Below are positions 8,849-18,272 of a DNA stretch of 60,775 nucleotides, one piece after another; the stretch's first letter is position 1; every line of letters starts with the position of its first letter. The DNA comes from Gammaproteobacteria bacterium. Its GTDB lineage: Bacteria > Pseudomonadota > Gammaproteobacteria > Steroidobacterales > Steroidobacteraceae. The notes below the pieces were generated by a model, which searched no databases, was not told where the DNA came from, and worked only from the letters and a program-made list of their open reading frames with translations. The translations under genes were made by a program, and so were the position numbers. Location: the NCBI GenBank assembly GCA_003134045.1, contig PLAH01000064.1, positions 10,724 to 71,498 of the forward strand. The letters are read 5' to 3'.

Positions 8849-9637
8849 TCAGCCGAGCTCGCGGCGCGCCCGTTCCAGCCATTGCGCCTGCGCCTTGCGA
8901 TAATGCGCCGGCCCCAAGCGCGCGCCATCCACGAGATCCTTGAAAATCGGCCGCGCCGCGTCGAGTTTGCCGCGCCGCTTGAGCAGCAAGGCGTAGCGCA
9001 GGCGCGCCTCCGCGCCGGGATACCCTTGAGCGACCGCCGCGTATTCGTGCTCGGCTTCGTCGAGCGCGTTCTGCGCCTCGAGAGTCCGCGCGTACAACAG
9101 ATGTCCGTCCGCCGACTTGAAGTCCGGATTGTGCTGGATCAGGCGTTCTAAGGATGCGCGCGCGCCCGCGAAATCCGCCGTCGCGAATTGGGCCCGCGCC
9201 AAACCGAGCAGCAGCGTCGGATCGTGTTCGAAGATGCCCTTCAGACCGCCCTGATAAACCGTGGCAGCCTCGGCGTACTGGCCGCGCTCGTACAACTCCT
9301 CGGCGAGCCGGCGGCGCGCGTCGACGTTGCCTGAAATCTCCACTTCCGCGGCGGCGCGCCGCAGATCCCGATTCGGATCGATCATGCGTTGCATGCCCGC
9401 CCTGGAACGCCGCGCCGTGCGGCCGCCGAAGGCCTGCGGCAGGATCTCGACGACCACATAGGCCAGTGAGCCCGCCGCCGGCAACAGCGCGATGGCCCAG
9501 ATCCATAGCGTGTTTCTACCCGTCTTGATGACGTGCACGATGAGGCCGGCCTGGACCGCAAGGGTCAATATGAAGATCAACGACACGAAAGCTCCGGAGC
9601 GCAACGAGCGCCCCAGCGGCGCCAACGCAAGGAGCAT
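8849..9637 (-). CDS. Membrane-anchored TPR protein
   Basis: 262 residues. Two hydrophobic segments at about residues 16-36 and 44-66 resemble the amino-terminal membrane hairpin of phospholipase_D-nuclease_N proteins. A cytoplasmic or periplasmic region follows with three to four tetratricopeptide-like repeats (for example ARRRLAEELYERGQYAEAAT at about 107 and LLGLARAQFATADFAGARAS). Such proteins are usually scaffolds; no partner is known. It precedes the lipoprotein gene in the same direction and the two may work together at the envelope. Confidence 0.75.
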   Translation of the reverse strand: MLLALAPLGRSLRSGAFVSLIFILTLAVQAGLIVHVIKTGRNTLWIWAIALLPAAGSLAYVVVEILPQAFGGRTARRSRAGMQRMIDPNRDLRRAAAEVEISGNVDARRRLAEELYERGQYAEAATVYQGGLKGIFEHDPTLLLGLARAQFATADFAGARASLERLIQHNPDFKSADGHLLYARTLEAQNALDEAEHEYAAVAQGYPGAEARLRYALLLKRRGKLDAARPIFKDLVDGARLGPAHYRKAQAQWLERARRELG

Positions 9638-9673
9638 TGTAAGTCAGCGGCGCCTAAGCCGCTGCGATCCGCC

Positions 9674-10030
9674 CTATCGTTCCGCTACGCGAATCTTGCG
9701 CCGCAGATCCTTGCAATTGCCCCAGCCGATGTTCTCCAGCGAATACCCGAGCACGTGCTCGGACCGGATGTCCACGGTCACTTCCATTTCGCAGCCGTGA
9801 AACCCCACCGGCGCGCCCGCCGGCACATCGGCGAGGAACCACACATAGACGAGTTTGGTGGATGTAGTGTCGACCTTGCGCGGCTCGCCGAAAGCGTCGC
9901 GCAAGCGGCTCACCGGTTGGCCGACGTTGTCGGCGGCGATGCGGGGAATCGGCCGCACCGCGTAGTTCGAATGGCTGCAGCCGGCAAGCATCGAACTTGC
10001 GAGGATGAAGGCCGCGGCGACACGCAACAT
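9674..10030 (-). CDS. Small lipoprotein, possibly BamE/OmlA-like
   Basis: 118 residues with a lipoprotein signal (lipobox LAGC, cysteine at residue 18). The start at 10030 was chosen because the signal peptide begins there; the frame is open further upstream without a sensible signal. The segment DNVGQPVSRLRDAFGEPRKV followed by YVWFL resembles the conserved turn of BamE/OmlA-type lipoproteins (a short 'G.p...l...fG.P' pattern), but the similarity is weak. Two further cysteines (in FHGCEMEV and WGNCKDL) could form a disulfide. Function unknown. Confidence 0.7.
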   Translation of the reverse strand: MLRVAAAFILASSMLAGCSHSNYAVRPIPRIAADNVGQPVSRLRDAFGEPRKVDTTSTKLVYVWFLADVPAGAPVGFHGCEMEVTVDIRSEHVLGYSLENIGWGNCKDLRRKIRVAER

Positions 10031-10094
10031 AGTTCCATTTCCCTGCCGGACAGTGGCAGCAGTGTCGCCCCAATGACGCTCCCGTGCCGCAGAC

Positions 10095-11597
10095 TCAAGT
10101 CGCAGAATCCCAATTAAGGGCGGTCGCACTGGAATTATGTAATCGCAATGCATGGGTCATCCCGCGCGGCAGGTCCTCGGGATGGTGCACGGCGATGATC
10201 AACGTCAGCTTTTGCTGCATCAGCCGCTCGAGCAGGCGCTTCATGGCGGCGCGCTGCCGCGGATCGAGTCCGGTCAGCGGCTCGTCGAGCAACAGGATGC
10301 GCGCATCGGCGGCGAGTGCCCGCGCGAACAGGGCGCGGCGCAATTGCCCATAGGACAATTGCCGCGGCTGACGCTTGGCCACCGACAACAGCGCGAAGAA
10401 TTTGAGCCAGCGGCGCGCATTTTTCCGATCCTCCGCGGTCGGCGCATCGTTGAGTCCTATGCTGGCATAACGGCCGCTCGCGACCAGATCGAATACGGTG
10501 ACATTCACCGCGTAGTCGGTTTGCAGCTCCGGCGACACCAGGCCGGTCTGACGCTTCCACGCCTGGATCGGCGTGCCGCGCGGAAATCCGGTGCGTTCGA
10601 TACGGCCGCCCAAGGCGGGCGACAGATCGCCGTACAGCAATTTGAGAAAGCTGGACTTGCCGGCGCCATTCGCACCGAACACCGCCCAGTGCTCGCCCGC
10701 GCGCAGTTCCCAATTGACGCGGCGCAGCACGGCGCGATAGTCGACGTACAAGTCGGCTTGGCGGATCCGCAGCAGCACCTGGCCGCCCGCCGCTCGCCGC
10801 GCACGAGGCAGCGAGCGCGGTGCGAGCGGCTTCGCCCGCGTTTTGGGCGGCGGCCTCTCCGCCGCGAGCCGGCCCAGGCGCTCGAGATCGGCTCTGCTCA
10901 GCCGTCCGATCGAGTGGACCTTTCCCGCGCGCAATTCGATCAGCCCCTGCGTCCCCCGGGGCACGTCCGCGGTGCGATGCGCGGATACCACCCACGACTG
11001 GCCGGCGGCACGCGCCCGGTCCAAGATCCCGTCGATCCGCGCACGGTACTCCGTGTCCAAGCCATTGTAGAACTCATCCAGCAGCAGCCAGTCCGGATCC
11101 TGGATCAAGCCGCGCGCCAGCAGTACCAGCCGCTTCTGGCCGTACGACAATGCCAGAAACCGGCGATTCGCCAGCGCGGTCAGGCCGCACAGTTCGAGCG
11201 TGCGGGCGACCCGCCGGCGTTCCGCCGCAGTGACCGGCTGCTGCAACAGATCGGTGCGATGCAGCCCGGTCGCGAGCACCTCGCGCACCTCGAGATTCCA
11301 GCCGTAGCGGGCGTACTTGTCCTGAAGTTCGGCGCCAATGTAAGCGATGCGCTGCTTCGCTTCGAGGACGTCGACCGTGCGGCGCCCGAGACGGTAGCTG
11401 CGCCGCTCGCGGCCGGTCGGCGTCGGCCACACGTCCGTACCGATGAGTTTGAGCAGCTGCGTCTTGCCGGCCCCGTTGCCGCCGACCAGCGCCCAGCGTT
11501 CGCCCGCTTTCAGCGCCAGCGACACATCCCGCAGCGCCCATTTGTCGCCACGCCGCACGCTGACCGCGTGCAGCGCGATGCTCAACCGGGGGCTCAT
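10095..11597 (-). CDS. Twin-ATPase ABC protein (ModF/YlmA-like)
   Basis: About 500 residues with two complete ABC ATPase domains in one chain: Walker A GGNGAGKTQ with signature LSYGQK and Walker B DWLLLDEF in the first half, and GANGAGKSS, LSYGQL and RILLLDEP in the second. The layout and the LSYGQ signatures match the ModF/YlmA group, whose role is unclear (often linked to molybdate genes, none of which are present). No permease is adjacent. The ATG at 11597 overlaps the stop of the metallo-hydrolase gene (ATGA), so it is translationally coupled and this start is well supported. Confidence 0.85.
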   Translation of the reverse strand: MSPRLSIALHAVSVRRGDKWALRDVSLALKAGERWALVGGNGAGKTQLLKLIGTDVWPTPTGRERRSYRLGRRTVDVLEAKQRIAYIGAELQDKYARYGWNLEVREVLATGLHRTDLLQQPVTAAERRRVARTLELCGLTALANRRFLALSYGQKRLVLLARGLIQDPDWLLLDEFYNGLDTEYRARIDGILDRARAAGQSWVVSAHRTADVPRGTQGLIELRAGKVHSIGRLSRADLERLGRLAAERPPPKTRAKPLAPRSLPRARRAAGGQVLLRIRQADLYVDYRAVLRRVNWELRAGEHWAVFGANGAGKSSFLKLLYGDLSPALGGRIERTGFPRGTPIQAWKRQTGLVSPELQTDYAVNVTVFDLVASGRYASIGLNDAPTAEDRKNARRWLKFFALLSVAKRQPRQLSYGQLRRALFARALAADARILLLDEPLTGLDPRQRAAMKRLLERLMQQKLTLIIAVHHPEDLPRGMTHALRLHNSSATALNWDSAT

Positions 11598-12442
11598 GCG
11601 CCGAGGACCCGCCAGCTGCCCTCGTACACGATGACACGGCCGTCGCGCGCCAGCTTGATGAGGTGCGCCTCGAGAGTCAGTCTCGCCCACGAATGCCGCT
11701 CCGCCGGCACATCGTCGTAGACCGCCGGCGTCAATCGATCGAGCGTCGCGGCGCCCATTCGCCGGAGCGCATTCAGCACTTTGCTCTCGCGCGCCAAGCG
11801 GTGTCTTTTCAGCATGTCGAGCGCCCGCTTGGCGTCCTCGATCACGCTGCCGTGTCCGGGCGCGATGCGCTCGAAGTCATACGCATGCAGCTTCTCGAGC
11901 GATTGCATGTACGCGGACATATCGCCGTCGGGCGGCAGGATCACCGGTGAAACGCCCTCGAGCACATGATCGCCGGTGAACAGCAGGCGCTCGCTCTCGA
12001 GCAGGTAGCAGAGGCAGTTGGACGCGTGGCCGGGCGTGCGGATGGCCGTCACCGCAACGCCGCCCAGTTGCAAGCGCTCACCGTCGGCCGGGAGGTGCTC
12101 GGGTACGAAAGTCTCGTCCTGGCGGCCGTCGGCGGGCGGCGCCAAGCCGATCAGCCGTGCGCCGGTGCGTTCGGCCAGGATACGCGCCAACGGCGAGTGA
12201 TCCGCATGGGTATGCGTGACCGCCACCCAGCGAATGGGCGCCTCGCACGCCCTCAAGATAGCCTGTAAATGCGCGGCATCGTTCGGCCCCGGGTCGAGGA
12301 CGGCAATTTCGCGCGTGCCCAACAAATAGGTATTCGTCCCCGGTCCGGTCATCAAGCCGGCGTTCGGCGCGACGATCCGCCGGACGCCCGCGGTCAAGGG
12401 CACCGCCTCTCCGGGCGTCAATCGTAAATTCATGGCCTCCAT
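11594..12442 (-). CDS. MBL-fold metallo-hydrolase, LACTB2-like
   Basis: About 282 residues. The metallo-beta-lactamase fold is shown by the metal motif THTHADHSPL, a later GHASNCLCYLLE histidine, FTGDHVLEG and APGHGSVIEDA, followed by the helical carboxy-terminal winged-helix-like domain of the LACTB2/glyoxalase-II-like group. Members are hydrolases, some of them nucleases; substrate unknown here. Two nearby ATGs (12442 and 12433) are both possible; the first is used. It is translationally coupled to the twin-ATPase gene. Confidence 0.85.
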   Translation of the reverse strand: MEAMNLRLTPGEAVPLTAGVRRIVAPNAGLMTGPGTNTYLLGTREIAVLDPGPNDAAHLQAILRACEAPIRWVAVTHTHADHSPLARILAERTGARLIGLAPPADGRQDETFVPEHLPADGERLQLGGVAVTAIRTPGHASNCLCYLLESERLLFTGDHVLEGVSPVILPPDGDMSAYMQSLEKLHAYDFERIAPGHGSVIEDAKRALDMLKRHRLARESKVLNALRRMGAATLDRLTPAVYDDVPAERHSWARLTLEAHLIKLARDGRVIVYEGSWRVLGA

Positions 12443-12531
12443 CCGTAACTGCAAGTTATCGACGCCTGTCTGCGATCTCCGTCGCATTTTGACATAGTTG
12501 CGATGATCGCCGGAGCAGCTACACTGGCGGC

Positions 12532-13071
12532 ATGTCGAACCCTCCGAACGCTAGGCGACTGGGTGGCGCTCCGTCCTGGGAAGAGCTGTCGCGACCCGAT
12601 CCGGAACAGAACCAACGGTTCCTGGCCGAATCGTTGTCGTTGCTGCTGGCCGATCTGCTGCGCTCCGTCCTGTCCGATGCCAGCCCGGCGCTGCCGGCGG
12701 ATGAGGGCGCGGTCGAGCGCTACCGCAACCTGGCCGACTCGCTGGCGGACGGCGAATCGCGCCGCCGCACCAGTCTCGGTATCACCCGGGCCGGCCTCGC
12801 CAAGCGCTGCGTCACCTGGTTGAAGTTGCTGCTGACTCCGCCGCCGAACTCGACTGCCGCGGCTCCAATGCGCGAATTTGTCGATGCGCTGGGCCTGTTT
12901 CCCGCACTGTTCGACAGCGAGCCGTCGGCACGCTCCCGCCGTGCACGGCTCACCTGGCTGTTGACCCACGATCGGCGATTGGATGCGAGTACCCGGGAGG
13001 CGGCAACGGCGTTGATCGAGGCCTGCGAGCATTTGGGGGTTTTGCTCTGGCCCGATGCGGAAACGGCCTGA
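12532..13071 (+). CDS. Conserved-looking protein of unknown function
   Basis: 179 residues, apparently soluble, with no signal peptide or membrane segment. The middle (about residues 25-125) is leucine-rich and helical, with LSLLLADLLRSVL and RCVTWLKLLLTPP; the carboxy end ends in a helix containing TREAATALIEACEHLGVLLW. I do not recognise a family. It is divergent from the MBL hydrolase gene and lies 96 bases before the desaturase gene on the same strand. Confidence 0.6.
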   Translation: MSNPPNARRLGGAPSWEELSRPDPEQNQRFLAESLSLLLADLLRSVLSDASPALPADEGAVERYRNLADSLADGESRRRTSLGITRAGLAKRCVTWLKLLLTPPPNSTAAAPMREFVDALGLFPALFDSEPSARSRRARLTWLLTHDRRLDASTREAATALIEACEHLGVLLWPDAETA

Positions 13072-13167
13072 TTAGAGTTCTCCAGCTTCACGGAGTGCTG
13101 TAGTTCGTGGTCGTGGTGCGCGTATAATGTTGGGTCCTGTCCCTTCGCGTGCCGGCCGGAGTTTTGA

Positions 13168-14268
13168 ATGCAAACGCCTTCCCCACCTGAACCCACCAAT
13201 GCCCCGGGCCCGGCTCCCGACAAGTCCCGTTTCAAGTTCCAGAAACTGCTGCAGCCGTTTACGCTCGAACGCGCGGTCGTTGCACCCGTTATCTGGTTCT
13301 TTTTGGACTGGCTGGTGCTGGGTGTTGCCATCGCGAGTCTGTTGGTGGTCGAGCCCTGGTGGGTCAAGGTATTCGCCTCGCTGGTCGCGGCCGTGTGGAT
13401 TGCGCGCCTGTTCGTCATCGGCCACGACGCCTGCCATGGCTCGTACACGCCGAATAAGACGTTGAACAAGTGGATCGGCCGTATCGCCTTCCTGCCGTCG
13501 TTGACGCCGTTCAGCTTGTGGGAGGTCGGACACAATCTGGCGCACCATGGCTTCACGAATTTGAAGGGCCGCGACTATGTGTGGACCCCCTACTCACCGC
13601 TCGAATTCGCGCGCCTGCCCTGGGGCCGCCGCCAGCTCGAACGCGTGTATCGCAGCGGCGTCGGTCAGGGCGTGTATTACATGATCGAAATGTGGTGGAA
13701 GAAATTATTCTTCCCCGGCCGCAAGCACGTCACGACGCGCCGTGCCAGCCACACCGTCGATAGCTGCTTGGTCACCGGCTTTGCGGCCCTGTGGATCGGG
13801 GGGCTCACGATCTGGGGCGTGTACAGCGGCAAATCGGTCTGGTCGCTCCTGGTCTTTGGTTTCGTCGTGCCGTTTTTCCTGTGGAATTGCCTCATGGGAT
13901 TCGTGGTCTACGTGCAGCACACGCATCCGCGCGTCGCGTGGTACGAACGTCGCGACGAGTGGACCGCCAATGCCGGCTACGCAACGACCACGGTGCACAT
14001 CAAGCTGATGCGTCCGCTCGACGGATTGATTCACTACATCCTGGAGCACGGTGCGCATCACGTGAACATGGGCATTCCGCTCTACCGGCTGAAGGAGGCC
14101 CAGGCGCGGCTCAGCGCCACGTTGGACGAACGGCTGAATTCGGAAGTCTTCACCTGGCGGTACTACTGGAATACGGTGCGGCGCTGCAAGTTGTACGATT
14201 TTGCGCAGCACGTATGGACCGACTTCGATGGCCATATCACCTCCAAGGCGCTCGTCCAGTCGCGCTAG
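13168..14268 (+). CDS. Membrane fatty acid desaturase
   Basis: 366-residue membrane-bound di-iron desaturase. The three histidine boxes are visible: GHDACHGS (about residue 88), HNLAHHGF (about 122) and LEHGAHHVNMG (about 292). Hydrophobic pairs flank the boxes at about 38-75 and 190-250. It introduces double bonds into acyl chains, probably of phospholipids, to adjust membrane fluidity; some relatives hydroxylate lipids. It needs an electron donor, and the ferredoxin gene 8 kb away is only a speculative partner. ATG at 13168 follows a GGAG about 10 bases upstream (CCGGAGTTTTGAATG). Confidence 0.9.
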   Translation: MQTPSPPEPTNAPGPAPDKSRFKFQKLLQPFTLERAVVAPVIWFFLDWLVLGVAIASLLVVEPWWVKVFASLVAAVWIARLFVIGHDACHGSYTPNKTLNKWIGRIAFLPSLTPFSLWEVGHNLAHHGFTNLKGRDYVWTPYSPLEFARLPWGRRQLERVYRSGVGQGVYYMIEMWWKKLFFPGRKHVTTRRASHTVDSCLVTGFAALWIGGLTIWGVYSGKSVWSLLVFGFVVPFFLWNCLMGFVVYVQHTHPRVAWYERRDEWTANAGYATTTVHIKLMRPLDGLIHYILEHGAHHVNMGIPLYRLKEAQARLSATLDERLNSEVFTWRYYWNTVRRCKLYDFAQHVWTDFDGHITSKALVQSR

Positions 14269-14463
14269 CGGTCGGCGATCCGCCTGGAATCGCGCCATAC
14301 CGTCCTTGTCGTCAGCTGAGCTCTGAGCATACCGAGGCCGACCGAAACCCTACCCTTGGCTGAAAACACCGAGGGCTCAGGCTCGATCGAACATCATGGC
14401 TCATGGTCACGCGTAGAACCTTATCTTAAGTGCCATTCAGGCTAAGGTCCCTTGCGCCGAGAG
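14269..14463. other. Convergent intergenic spacer, nothing recognised
   Basis: The 195 bases between the convergent desaturase and hybrid kinase genes contain no open frame of interest and no clear hairpin with a U-run. Confidence 0.5.
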
Positions 14464-16050
14464 CTAGCCGGTGTTTGTGGAGGTGGCTGATGGGTTCTCC
14501 TCGCTCGGTCGACGCGACTGCGAGGGAGGGTTTTCGTGCAACAGCCGATTGATGCAATCGAGAAATTTCTCCGCGACGACGGGTTTGCTGAAAATGTCCA
14601 GACTTGCGCTACGCTGGGTGTCCGCCATGCGCGGCGAGGTGTCTCCCGTCACGAGAACGGCCGGAATCGGGTGCCCCACCAGTTCGCGCAGTTCGCGAAT
14701 GACATCGATGCCCGACTGGTTCGATCCCAGATGGTAATCCGACACGATGAGATCCGGCATCTGCCCATGCTGCTCGATCGCTGCCCGCGCGGAGTCCAAT
14801 CCTCGGGCGGAAAGCACGGCATGGCCTTCCAGTTCCAACAGCATCTGCGTCGCACGCGCCACGGATACTTCGTCGTCGACGAGCACGATCAATGCGCTCG
14901 GGGCTTTCTCGATTGTCGTACTGTTGTCGGGCAGAGGGGCATGATGGATACGAGATCCCCGCGGCATCGTCAATCCAAAGCACGAACCACGACCCATCTC
15001 GGAGTCGACTTCGATCGTGCAGCCGAGCAATTTTGCGATCCGGCGCACGATGGCGAGGCCAAGCCCAAGACCTTCGCGTTTCCCGCCCGACGCCGGGGCG
15101 AGTTGCTGAAACTCCTCGAAAATCCTTTCTCGATCGTCCAGCGGAATACCGATGCCCGTATCCAGCACTTCGATTCGCACCCCGGCGTAATGGTGCAGAC
15201 AGCGTAGATGCACGAGTCCCACACGCGTATAGCGAATGGCATTCGCGACGAGATTCTGGACGAGCTGCTCCAGGAGTCCCCCGTCCGTATGCACGATCTC
15301 ATCGCAGTCATCGACGATGAGCTCAAGACCTTTTTCCCGCGCTTCTTCCTCGAAGGAGGCCCGCAGATGGCGAAAGATTGCCTGCACAGAGTGGTCCGCC
15401 ATGTCGGGCCGTATGGCACCGGACTCCAGCTTGTTGATGTCGAGCAGCGCATTCACCAGATCCGACATTGAGGAGAGCGACTCCTGCTGCGCGGCGGCCG
15501 CCGCTACGGCGCGCGGATCCGTGGACGTCTTCCGTAGGACGCTGTTCAACAGAATCAGGGATTGCAGCGGTTGTCGCAGATCGTGACTGGCGGTAGCGAG
15601 GAAGGTGCTCTTGGCATGATTCGCGCGCTCGGCTTCATTCCGGGCCGCGCGCAGATCCTCGAGCATCTGCCGGCGCTCACTGACGTCGCGAATCGTACTT
15701 GAGATCAATAGTCCATGCGCGGTTTGAATGGGACTTAAACTGACCTCCACGGGAAATTCCGATCCGTCGTGTCGGCGCGCATACAGTTCAAGCTTGCCGC
15801 CCATGGGGCGCACGCGCGGTGCGCCACGATAATCTCGACGGTGGACCGGATGCATCGTGCGCAGTCTCTCTGGCAAAAGCATCTCGACTTTCTGACCACG
15901 CAGTTCGTTACGGTCGAAACCGAACAAGACTTCTGTTTGCCGGTTCACATACGCGATCACGCCGTTCTCGTCGGCGACGACCAGAGCATCCGGACCCGAG
16001 TCGAGCAGCTCACCGATGTGGTCGGAGATGAGTTCCATGATGTGATCCAT
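14464..16050 (-). CDS. PAS hybrid histidine kinase with receiver domain
   Basis: About 528 residues. In order: a PAS domain (about 10-125, with VVADENGVIAYVNRQTEVLF), a HisKA dimerisation domain with the phospho-acceptor in FLATASHDLRQPLQ (about residue 155), an HATPase domain (N-box VQNLVANAIRYT, G-boxes DTGIGIP and GLGLGLAIVRRIA), and a receiver domain (about 395-510) with Asp in VSDYHLGSNQ and Lys in DIFSKPV. No membrane segment, so it is a cytoplasmic sensor; the PAS ligand is unknown. No separate response regulator is adjacent. The frame stays open upstream; ATG at 16050, just before the PAS domain, is the most plausible start. Confidence 0.88.
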   Translation of the reverse strand: MDHIMELISDHIGELLDSGPDALVVADENGVIAYVNRQTEVLFGFDRNELRGQKVEMLLPERLRTMHPVHRRDYRGAPRVRPMGGKLELYARRHDGSEFPVEVSLSPIQTAHGLLISSTIRDVSERRQMLEDLRAARNEAERANHAKSTFLATASHDLRQPLQSLILLNSVLRKTSTDPRAVAAAAAQQESLSSMSDLVNALLDINKLESGAIRPDMADHSVQAIFRHLRASFEEEAREKGLELIVDDCDEIVHTDGGLLEQLVQNLVANAIRYTRVGLVHLRCLHHYAGVRIEVLDTGIGIPLDDRERIFEEFQQLAPASGGKREGLGLGLAIVRRIAKLLGCTIEVDSEMGRGSCFGLTMPRGSRIHHAPLPDNSTTIEKAPSALIVLVDDEVSVARATQMLLELEGHAVLSARGLDSARAAIEQHGQMPDLIVSDYHLGSNQSGIDVIRELRELVGHPIPAVLVTGDTSPRMADTQRSASLDIFSKPVVAEKFLDCINRLLHENPPSQSRRPSEENPSATSTNTG

Positions 16051-16459
16051 GCTGGCCAATGATGCGACTACTGCATGTCGCCGGGAATCAAGTATATATC
16101 CGCTCGTGAAACAATCCGAATAATGGCCAAGCCCAAGCATCGGGGTTCCCTCGCAGTCCGCGGCCGCCATGCGGAAGGTGCGACAAAATGCTGGCTTGGG
16201 GCGCCTCAAGCGGGGAGCTTCGCGTGTTCATCCGAGGCACTCCAACGAGAAGGATTGGGCTCCGTGAAGAGTTGAGGATACCGTTGTCTTAGGTGTTTCA
16301 CAGAGCAGTCATGAGTGCAGGTCAAGACTGTGCGTCCGGGGGTTCTTCTCGTGGGTTTCGGGGCGCTCGATGCCTTCGATGGCTATGTTTCGTACCGTCT
16401 TCTCGATGAGACCGCTCTCGCCGATCAAATCGGGGAGGAGCGCGCCCGCGCCGTTTCCG
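16051..16459. other. Intergenic region between the hybrid kinase and btuD
   Basis: About 400 bases holding the kinase promoter region (minus strand) and the downstream end of the B12 operon. A short AT-richer patch (AAGTATATATCC near 16090) may belong to a promoter. No protein or RNA gene is supported. Confidence 0.4.
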
Positions 16460-17278
16460 TCACGCGGGGCCGCCGGCCGGCGGCGCATCGAGCGACGGCC
16501 GCCATAAATGCGCTCCGTCGTGTTCGACCACATCGATGCGCGTATCGAACGCCGCCGACAGCCAGTCGCCGGCCAGCGCTTCCGGCACCGTCCCGTGTCC
16601 GACGAGGCCGCGCGCACCGATGACGATGAGCCGATCCGCGGCAAGCGCCAGCGATAAATCGTGGATGGCGCTCACCACGCAAACGCCGTTGACGCGCGAT
16701 TGCTCCCGCAGCAGACGCACCACATCCTCCTGATGCGGCGGATCCAGGTGCGTCGTCGGCTCATCGAGCAGCAAGACCTTGGCCTCGACTGCCAGCGCCC
16801 GCGCCAGATACACGCGCTGCCGCTCGCCGCCCGACAGGCTCGACAGCCGGCGCTGCATCCACGCCAGCGAGCCGGTGGCGATCATGGCGCGACGGATCGC
16901 CGCATCGTCGGCTTGCTGCCGGGCGCCGAGCCAGCCGCCGTGCGCGAACCGGCCCAGACTCACCACCTCCGAGCCCGTCAAATCCGTGCTGCTCGACGAC
17001 TGCGCCAGCCATGCCAGGCGGCGGGCGCGCTCGCGTCGCGGCCACGAATGCAGATCGCGCCCGTGCAGCGAAATCGTTCCCGAGCGAGCCCGTAACAGCC
17101 CCGCCAGCGCCCGCAACAGCGTCGACTTGCCGCAGCCGTTCGGCCCCACCACGGCGCTCCAGCGCCCGGCCGCGAAATCCACCGAGATACCGTCGAGCAC
17201 GGTCCGCGAGCCGTAGCTCAGCGTCAGGTGGCGGCACGACAACGCGCCAGGCGCGACGGGTGAGGCGGCCTCAACCAT
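16460..17278 (-). CDS. btuD: Vitamin B12 ABC importer, ATP-binding protein
   Basis: 272-residue ATPase of the iron/B12 importer family. Walker A is GPNGCGKST (about residue 45), the signature LSSLSGGERQRVYLAR, Walker B KVLLLDEPTTHLD and the switch histidine SAIHDLS. It powers periplasmic-to-cytoplasmic cobalamin import together with the BtuC permease; its ATG lies inside the end of btuC (8-base overlap). The gene is last in the riboswitch-controlled btuB-btuF-btuC-btuD operon. The carboxy tail is Pro/Ala/Gly-rich. Confidence 0.9.
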   Translation of the reverse strand: MVEAASPVAPGALSCRHLTLSYGSRTVLDGISVDFAAGRWSAVVGPNGCGKSTLLRALAGLLRARSGTISLHGRDLHSWPRRERARRLAWLAQSSSSTDLTGSEVVSLGRFAHGGWLGARQQADDAAIRRAMIATGSLAWMQRRLSSLSGGERQRVYLARALAVEAKVLLLDEPTTHLDPPHQEDVVRLLREQSRVNGVCVVSAIHDLSLALAADRLIVIGARGLVGHGTVPEALAGDWLSAAFDTRIDVVEHDGAHLWRPSLDAPPAGGPA

Positions 17279-18272
17279 CGCGATTTCTGCGCCACAACAA
17301 GAGCACCAGATAGCCGCCGCCGACGCACGCCGTGACCGCGCCCACCGGCAGCTCGGCCGGGCGCACGATCCAGCGGCTCAAGAGGTCCGCCGCCTGCAGC
17401 AACACCCCACCGCACAGCGACGCGGCGATCAGCAACTGCCGATGATTGACCGCCAGCGTCTCGCGCACCAGATGCGGCGCCATCAACCCCACGAATCCGA
17501 CGATACCCACCTGTCCCACGGCCGCGGCGGTGCCGAGCGAGACGATCCCGAGCAACGTCAGACGCAGGATCGGGATCGACAGGCCCAGGGACTGCGCCGT
17601 GTCCTCGCCGAGCGTGAGCGCATCGAGACCGCGCGACAGCAAGAGGGTGGGTATCAGGCAGACCCAGAACACGACGCCCAGCAGCGTCGCCGAGGACCAG
17701 CTCAGAAAACCCGTGCTGCCCAGAATGAACGTCTGCATGGCCCGCCAGATGTCAGGCTTGGTGAGCAAGACCAGCGAGGTGACCGCGCTCAACACGAACG
17801 CGATGACGATGCCGGCGAGCAGCAAGCTCGCCGTTTGCAGCACTCCCCGCGACAGCACGATCGTCAGCGCCGTGGCAGCCGCGGCTCCCAGGCAGGCGGC
17901 GCCCGTCAGCCCCAATTTTCCGGCCCACGCCAGTTCACCGATGGTCGAGTCCGCGGCGATCAGGCTGATCGCGACGCCCAAGGCGGCGCCGGACGCGGTC
18001 CCCAGCAAGTACGGTTCGGCGAGGGGATTGCGAAACACGCCCTGCGCGGTCGCGCCGCACAGACCGAGCAATGCGCCGACGCACCAGGCGCCCAGGGTTC
18101 GCGGCAACCGGATCTGCCAAAGCACCACCGAGGACCGGCCATCGGGCGACAGCAGCCAGTGCCAGGACGTCTCGATGCTCGACGTGCCGACGAAGAGGCT
18201 CGCGCACGCCAACAGCAAGGCAAGCGCGAGGCAGCCGGCGAGCCACGCCATGAGGCGCGTCGACTGGCTCAC
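17271..18272 (-). CDS. btuC: Vitamin B12 ABC importer, permease
   Basis: 333-residue FecCD/BtuC-type permease with about ten transmembrane helices. Family landmarks are IRLPRTLGAWCVGALLGLCG, FRNPLAEPYLLGTASGAALG and GFVGLMAPHLVRE, the last being the coupling loop that contacts BtuD. The start is GTG at 18272, which overlaps the btuF stop (GTGA) and gives normal family length; the open frame extends further only into btuF. Siderophore uptake is the usual alternative for this family, but the upstream cobalamin riboswitch settles B12. Confidence 0.92.
   Translation of the reverse strand: MSQSTRLMAWLAGCLALALLLACASLFVGTSSIETSWHWLLSPDGRSSVVLWQIRLPRTLGAWCVGALLGLCGATAQGVFRNPLAEPYLLGTASGAALGVAISLIAADSTIGELAWAGKLGLTGAACLGAAAATALTIVLSRGVLQTASLLLAGIVIAFVLSAVTSLVLLTKPDIWRAMQTFILGSTGFLSWSSATLLGVVFWVCLIPTLLLSRGLDALTLGEDTAQSLGLSIPILRLTLLGIVSLGTAAAVGQVGIVGFVGLMAPHLVRETLAVNHRQLLIAASLCGGVLLQAADLLSRWIVRPAELPVGAVTACVGGGYLVLLLWRRNRDG

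Noticed and set aside
10152..11720. Open frame of 522 codons opposite the twin-ATPase gene
   Set aside because: No domain; the opposite strand shows two complete ABC motifs.
14536..15207. Plus-strand frame of 223 codons inside the hybrid kinase gene
   Set aside because: Overlaps HATPase and receiver motifs on the other strand; no domain of its own.
16309..16644. Minus-strand frame overlapping the end of btuD
   Set aside because: Arg-rich translation in a different frame of btuD with no domain or start site.
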